Assembly (NCBI GenBank): GCA_021851465.1
Contig: JAJZDL010000047.1
Coordinates: 1 to 14,960 of the forward strand
Direction of reading: 5' to 3'
Source: Acidobacteriota bacterium
Lineage (GTDB): Bacteria > Acidobacteriota > Terriglobia > Terriglobales > Acidobacteriaceae
Length of the DNA: 14,960 nucleotides
The first letter of the stretch is position 1. Every line of letters begins with the position of its first letter. The position numbers and the translations under genes are program-made. Of the stretch, positions 12,175 to 14,960 are shown in pieces. The notes under the pieces are model-generated. The model was not told the DNA's origin and did no database searches. It saw only the letters and a list, made by a program, of their open reading frames with translations.

Positions 12175-14613
12175 TTGATCCGGTTCCACTCTTCCGCCAA
12201 GCGTCTGTTATTGAGGTCGCCGCTGGCGGCATTCACCGCATTCGGCGCAATCGTCTTCGGCAGCGCGGGGCATCCGGCGTGGTCGCAGGGCGCACACAAC
12301 ATCCAGTCGCCACCGGTGCAGCAGGCGCCGTCGCCCCAGGCGGCCCCTAGGATTTTCGTGCAGACCTGCACGCTCTGCCACGGCGGCGATTCGATGGGTA
12401 CGGACCGCGCGCCCGCGCTGGCCAACTCCGCCCTGGTGCGCGGCATGTCGGACAGCGATATTGCCACCGTCATCCAGAAGGGGAAGAACCGGATGCCCGC
12501 CTTCCCATTGCCGTCGTCCGACATCGACCAATTGGTCCGCTATATCCGCGGCCTTAACGCCGTGGCTTCGGCCACGCCGGTCGCGGGCGATGCAAAGGCA
12601 GGCGAGCGGATATTCTTCACCGAGGGGAACTGTTCGAGCTGCCACGGCACGATGGGCCGGGGAAGCGCGTATGGGCCAGACCTCTCCAACGTCGCCAGCC
12701 GGATGCGACCAACCGCCTTGCAGCAGGCACTCACCGATCCGGGCAGCGGCAGCAACACCGGCTTTGGGTTTGGAGGCGCTGTGCCCTCGACCTACGACGG
12801 CGTTACGGTGGTGCTGAACGATGGCGGCAAGTTACAGGGGCTGGCCCGCGCCCAGGGCAGCCACGACCTGGTGTTGCAGACCAAAGACGGTAGGCTGCAC
12901 CTGCTGACGGAGGGGCAGTACCGTTCGGTGACTCCCGACCCGGCCCAGGCCATGCCTGCCTACAAGGGCACAGCGGAGCAACAGCAAGACCTCGTCGCCT
13001 ACCTCGAAACTTTGCGCGGCGTGGGCGTGGGCCCCCTGTCCACGCCGCAGCCGCCCGCCAGCTTGGTCCAGATGGATCAGGTCGCCCATCCCAGGCCGGA
13101 AGATTGGCCCAGCTACAACGGCACGCTGGATGGAAGCCGGGACAGCAGCCTGAAGCAGATCGACGTGGACAGCGTCGCAAAGCTGCAACTGCAATGGATC
13201 TACACCATTCCCTTCAACGGCCTGGAGGTGACGCCCGTCGTCGTCGATGGCGTAATGTATGTCACCGGCAACAACCAGGTCTATGCGGTGAGCGGCAAGA
13301 CCGGGCGAGAGATATGGCGGTACCAGCGCCCCAAGAGCGCAACGGCGCAGATCTCCGGCGACGCCGCCATCGGCGTCAACCGCGGGGTTGCGGTGCTGGG
13401 CGACCGCGTCTTTTACCTGACCGACGATGCGCACCTGATCGCACTGGACCGGCTGACCGGCGGCCTGCTGTGGGATGTGGACACCCATGTGGGCGCGGCT
13501 GGGCAATATGGCGGCACCGCCGCGCCGCTGGTGGTCGGCGATCTCGTCGTCACCGGCGTCAGTGGCGGCGACAACGGCATTCGCGGCTTCCTCGCCGCCT
13601 ACAAGGCGACGACCGGCGAAGAGGTGTGGAAGTTCATGACCATTCCAAAGCCTGGAGACACCGGCCCCGTGGCCGATACCTGGAAGGGAACGGCGCTCGG
13701 CCTGGGTGGCGGGGCCACCTGGACCACCGGCAGCGCCGAGGCCGATGGCAGCGTCATCTACTGGCCGGTGGGCAACCCGCATCCAGACACCGATGGCGAT
13801 CAACGGCTGGGTAGCAACCTGTATACCAATAGCGATATTGCGGTGGATTCGAAGACAGGCAAGCTGCTCTGGTACTTCCAGTTCACGCCCCACGACCTGC
13901 ACGACTGGGACGCCAACAACCCCGTCGTCCTGGTAGACACGATGTGGAAGGGGCAGAAGCGGAAGCTCCTGCTCCATGCCAATCGCAACGGCTTCTTCTA
14001 TGTTCTGGACCGCACCGACGGCAAGCTGCTGCTGGCCACTCAGATGGTGGACAAGATGACCTGGGCCACGGGCATCGATCCCGCCACTGGGGTTCCCAAC
14101 CTGCTTCCGGCCAACGAGACCAGCCTCCAGGGCACGGTGACATGCCCTGCGGTGCGAGGCGCGACCAATTGGTACGCGACGGCCTACAACGCCGCCACCC
14201 GGCTCTACTATGTGATGACGGTGGAGGACTGCACGGTCTATCGCAAGGCAGAGGAGGGCGGCTACGGCAGGTATGTGGATCCCGCCCACCCGGCGCAGAA
14301 GGTTCTTCGCGCATTCAATATAGAAACCGGTAAAGTGGTCTGGCAGATTGTGCTGCCTGGGCCCGTGCAATCGAACTATTCGGGCGTGCTGACCACCGCG
14401 GGCGGCCTGGTCTTCTTCGGCGAGAGCAGCGGCGGATTTGCCGCCGTTGACGCGCGCACCGGAGAGTATCTGTGGCACTTCGAGACCAACCATGCATTCA
14501 AGGCCTCTCCAATGACATACGCAATCGACGGAAGACAGTACGTCGCAATCGCATCGGGAGGCAACGTCCTGTCGTTCGCGCTGCCGGCAGCGACGGTGCA
14601 AGCCGCCAGATGA
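12175..14613 (+). CDS. Secreted PQQ-dependent dehydrogenase with two N-terminal cytochrome c domains
   Basis: 812 aa. The start is TTG at 12175: GAGGAG (12163-12168) is 6 nt upstream and no in-frame ATG suits. Residues 1-38 are a Sec signal peptide. Two class-I c-haem domains follow: CTLCH (65-69) with Met107 (RMPAFP), and CSSCH (153-157) with Met260 (AMPAYK). Residues about 305-805 are an eight-blade quinoprotein propeller with the alcohol-dehydrogenase signatures DWPSYNGTLDGSR (310-322), VNRGVA (401-406), GGGATWTTGS (511-520), YWPVGNPHPD (529-538), TPHDLHDWDA (571-580) and NRNGFFYVLDRT (603-614). Asp577 or Asp579 is the likely catalytic base and Asn534 a Ca2+ ligand. The vicinal Cys-Cys usually found just before the NRG motif is absent (GDAAIGVNRG). 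It would oxidise an alcohol or aldose in the periplasm and pass electrons through its own haems towards the respiratory chain. The usual quinohemoprotein ADH order is propeller then haem, so the haem-first order is distinctive. Substrate not predictable by eye. Confidence 0.88.
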   Translation: MIRFHSSAKRLLLRSPLAAFTAFGAIVFGSAGHPAWSQGAHNIQSPPVQQAPSPQAAPRIFVQTCTLCHGGDSMGTDRAPALANSALVRGMSDSDIATVIQKGKNRMPAFPLPSSDIDQLVRYIRGLNAVASATPVAGDAKAGERIFFTEGNCSSCHGTMGRGSAYGPDLSNVASRMRPTALQQALTDPGSGSNTGFGFGGAVPSTYDGVTVVLNDGGKLQGLARAQGSHDLVLQTKDGRLHLLTEGQYRSVTPDPAQAMPAYKGTAEQQQDLVAYLETLRGVGVGPLSTPQPPASLVQMDQVAHPRPEDWPSYNGTLDGSRDSSLKQIDVDSVAKLQLQWIYTIPFNGLEVTPVVVDGVMYVTGNNQVYAVSGKTGREIWRYQRPKSATAQISGDAAIGVNRGVAVLGDRVFYLTDDAHLIALDRLTGGLLWDVDTHVGAAGQYGGTAAPLVVGDLVVTGVSGGDNGIRGFLAAYKATTGEEVWKFMTIPKPGDTGPVADTWKGTALGLGGGATWTTGSAEADGSVIYWPVGNPHPDTDGDQRLGSNLYTNSDIAVDSKTGKLLWYFQFTPHDLHDWDANNPVVLVDTMWKGQKRKLLLHANRNGFFYVLDRTDGKLLLATQMVDKMTWATGIDPATGVPNLLPANETSLQGTVTCPAVRGATNWYATAYNAATRLYYVMTVEDCTVYRKAEEGGYGRYVDPAHPAQKVLRAFNIETGKVVWQIVLPGPVQSNYSGVLTTAGGLVFFGESSGGFAAVDARTGEYLWHFETNHAFKASPMTYAIDGRQYVAIASGGNVLSFALPAATVQAAR

Positions 14614-14693
14614 CCGGCGCGCGCACTTGGAACGGGACGAGGTGGGATGTGCAGTCGTTGCAGGGTACAGGGCCACGGTACGGAACGAAGAAC

Positions 14694-14710
14694 AGGAGGA
14701 ATATCCAGTG
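14694..14710 (+). promoter_or_regulatory. Strong ribosome-binding site fixing a GTG start
   Basis: AGGAGG (14694-14699) lies 8 nt before the GTG at 14708-14710. No in-frame ATG is near, and the Tat signal begins within a few codons, so this site decides the start of the last gene. The 94-bp gap after the PQQ gene contains no evident terminator, which suggests co-transcription. Confidence 0.75.
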
Positions 14711-14960
14711 AAACGGGACCTTTCACGACGCAATTTTCTCGGCACTTCAACTGGCTTCGCGGCGGCTGGCTTCGCCGCTCTCGCCAATCCCATCGCCGCC
14801 GCCGCGCAGACGGTCGGCGTCAAGTCCGGAGACCTGCCCAACCTCACCATCAAGGAGGTCAAGGTCTACGTCACGGACATCGGCAAGGTGCATAAGCTGA
14901 ACAGTCCCGAGACGGGCGAACTGGTCTCCATCGTCACCGAGAGCGGCATCGAGGGAAACT
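14708..14960 (+). CDS. Tat-exported enolase-superfamily protein, mandelate racemase/muconate lactonizing-like (partial)
   Basis: The first 84 codons of a gene running off the right edge. The N-terminus KRDLSRRNFLGTSTGFAAAG is a clear twin-Arg signal (SRRNFLG), followed by an Ala-rich hydrophobic segment to about residue 35. The mature part begins PNLTIKEVKVYVTDIG and continues with LNSPETGELVSIVTESGIEGN. This beta-strand pair with T-x-x-G-x-x-G-N is the usual opening of the N-terminal capping domain of the mandelate racemase / sugar-acid dehydratase branch of the enolase superfamily. The catalytic barrel, and hence substrate class, is outside the window. Members of this branch often dehydrate aldonic acids to 2-keto-3-deoxy acids in the cytoplasm; export is unusual. 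It probably forms an operon with the upstream PQQ dehydrogenase. Confidence 0.72.
   Translation, partial: MKRDLSRRNFLGTSTGFAAAGFAALANPIAAAAQTVGVKSGDLPNLTIKEVKVYVTDIGKVHKLNSPETGELVSIVTESGIEGN

Noticed and set aside
12832..14862. A 676-codon minus-strand open frame opposite the PQQ dehydrogenase
   Set aside because: The plus strand shows unmistakable PQQ and cytochrome motifs; the minus frame has none and is a codon-bias shadow.

Overview
The window is GC-rich and tightly coded. It most likely comes from the chromosome of an Acidobacteriota soil bacterium of the Granulicella/Terriglobus/Edaphobacter type. This placement is an inference. It rests on the porin with a long N-terminal coiled coil, the run of Tat-exported catabolic enzymes, and an intergenic repeat whose minus-strand reading gives CHSERSEES, a string I associate with a repeat common in these genomes. 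No rRNA, tRNA, CRISPR array, phage gene or transposase was found.

Layout. (1) 1-421, minus: N-terminus of a secreted glycoside hydrolase (GH20/GH84-like), cut by the window edge. (2) 679-2619, plus: outer-membrane porin with a periplasmic coiled coil, followed by a strong terminator. (3) 2727-8485, minus: an amino-acid biosynthesis operon in transcription order trpB-trpA-chorismate mutase-DAHP synthase-tyrA-threonine dehydratase. Most junctions are short (2-28 nt). Its leader (8519-8724) holds a likely promoter, a 23-codon ORF rich in aromatic codons (Phe, Phe, Tyr, Trp), a hairpin containing the Tyr-Trp codons, and an intrinsic terminator just ahead of trpB. Together these look like an undescribed translation-coupled attenuator for aromatic amino acids. 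(4) 8864-9037, plus: a small secreted His-rich peptide. (5) 9171-10625, minus: a Tat-type multicopper oxidase with Phe at the type-1 copper axial position, divergent from (6) 10807-11877, plus: a Tat-exported DapA/KDG-aldolase-like protein. (7) 11982-12121: a MITE-like element with 19-bp imperfect terminal inverted repeats carrying the SERSEES repeat. (8) 12175-14613, plus: a secreted quinohemoprotein with two N-terminal c-haems and a PQQ propeller, starting at TTG. (9) 14708 to the end, plus: the beginning of a Tat-exported enolase-superfamily (mandelate racemase-like) protein.

How the parts may work together. The minus-strand operon covers entry to the shikimate pathway (DAHP synthase), the branch at chorismate (chorismate mutase, prephenate dehydrogenase), the last tryptophan step (TrpAB) and the first isoleucine step. 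A leader sensing Phe/Tyr/Trp fits this mixed content. The right third joins three exported enzymes whose families can perform successive steps of a non-phosphorylating Entner-Doudoroff-type route: PQQ oxidation of a sugar or alcohol, enolase-superfamily dehydration of a sugar acid, and aldol cleavage by a DapA-family lyase. That would be a periplasmic sugar-acid pathway, which I have not seen described. The family assignments are supported by sequence; the pathway is a hypothesis, and active-site departures in the DapA-like protein count against simple homology-based assignment.
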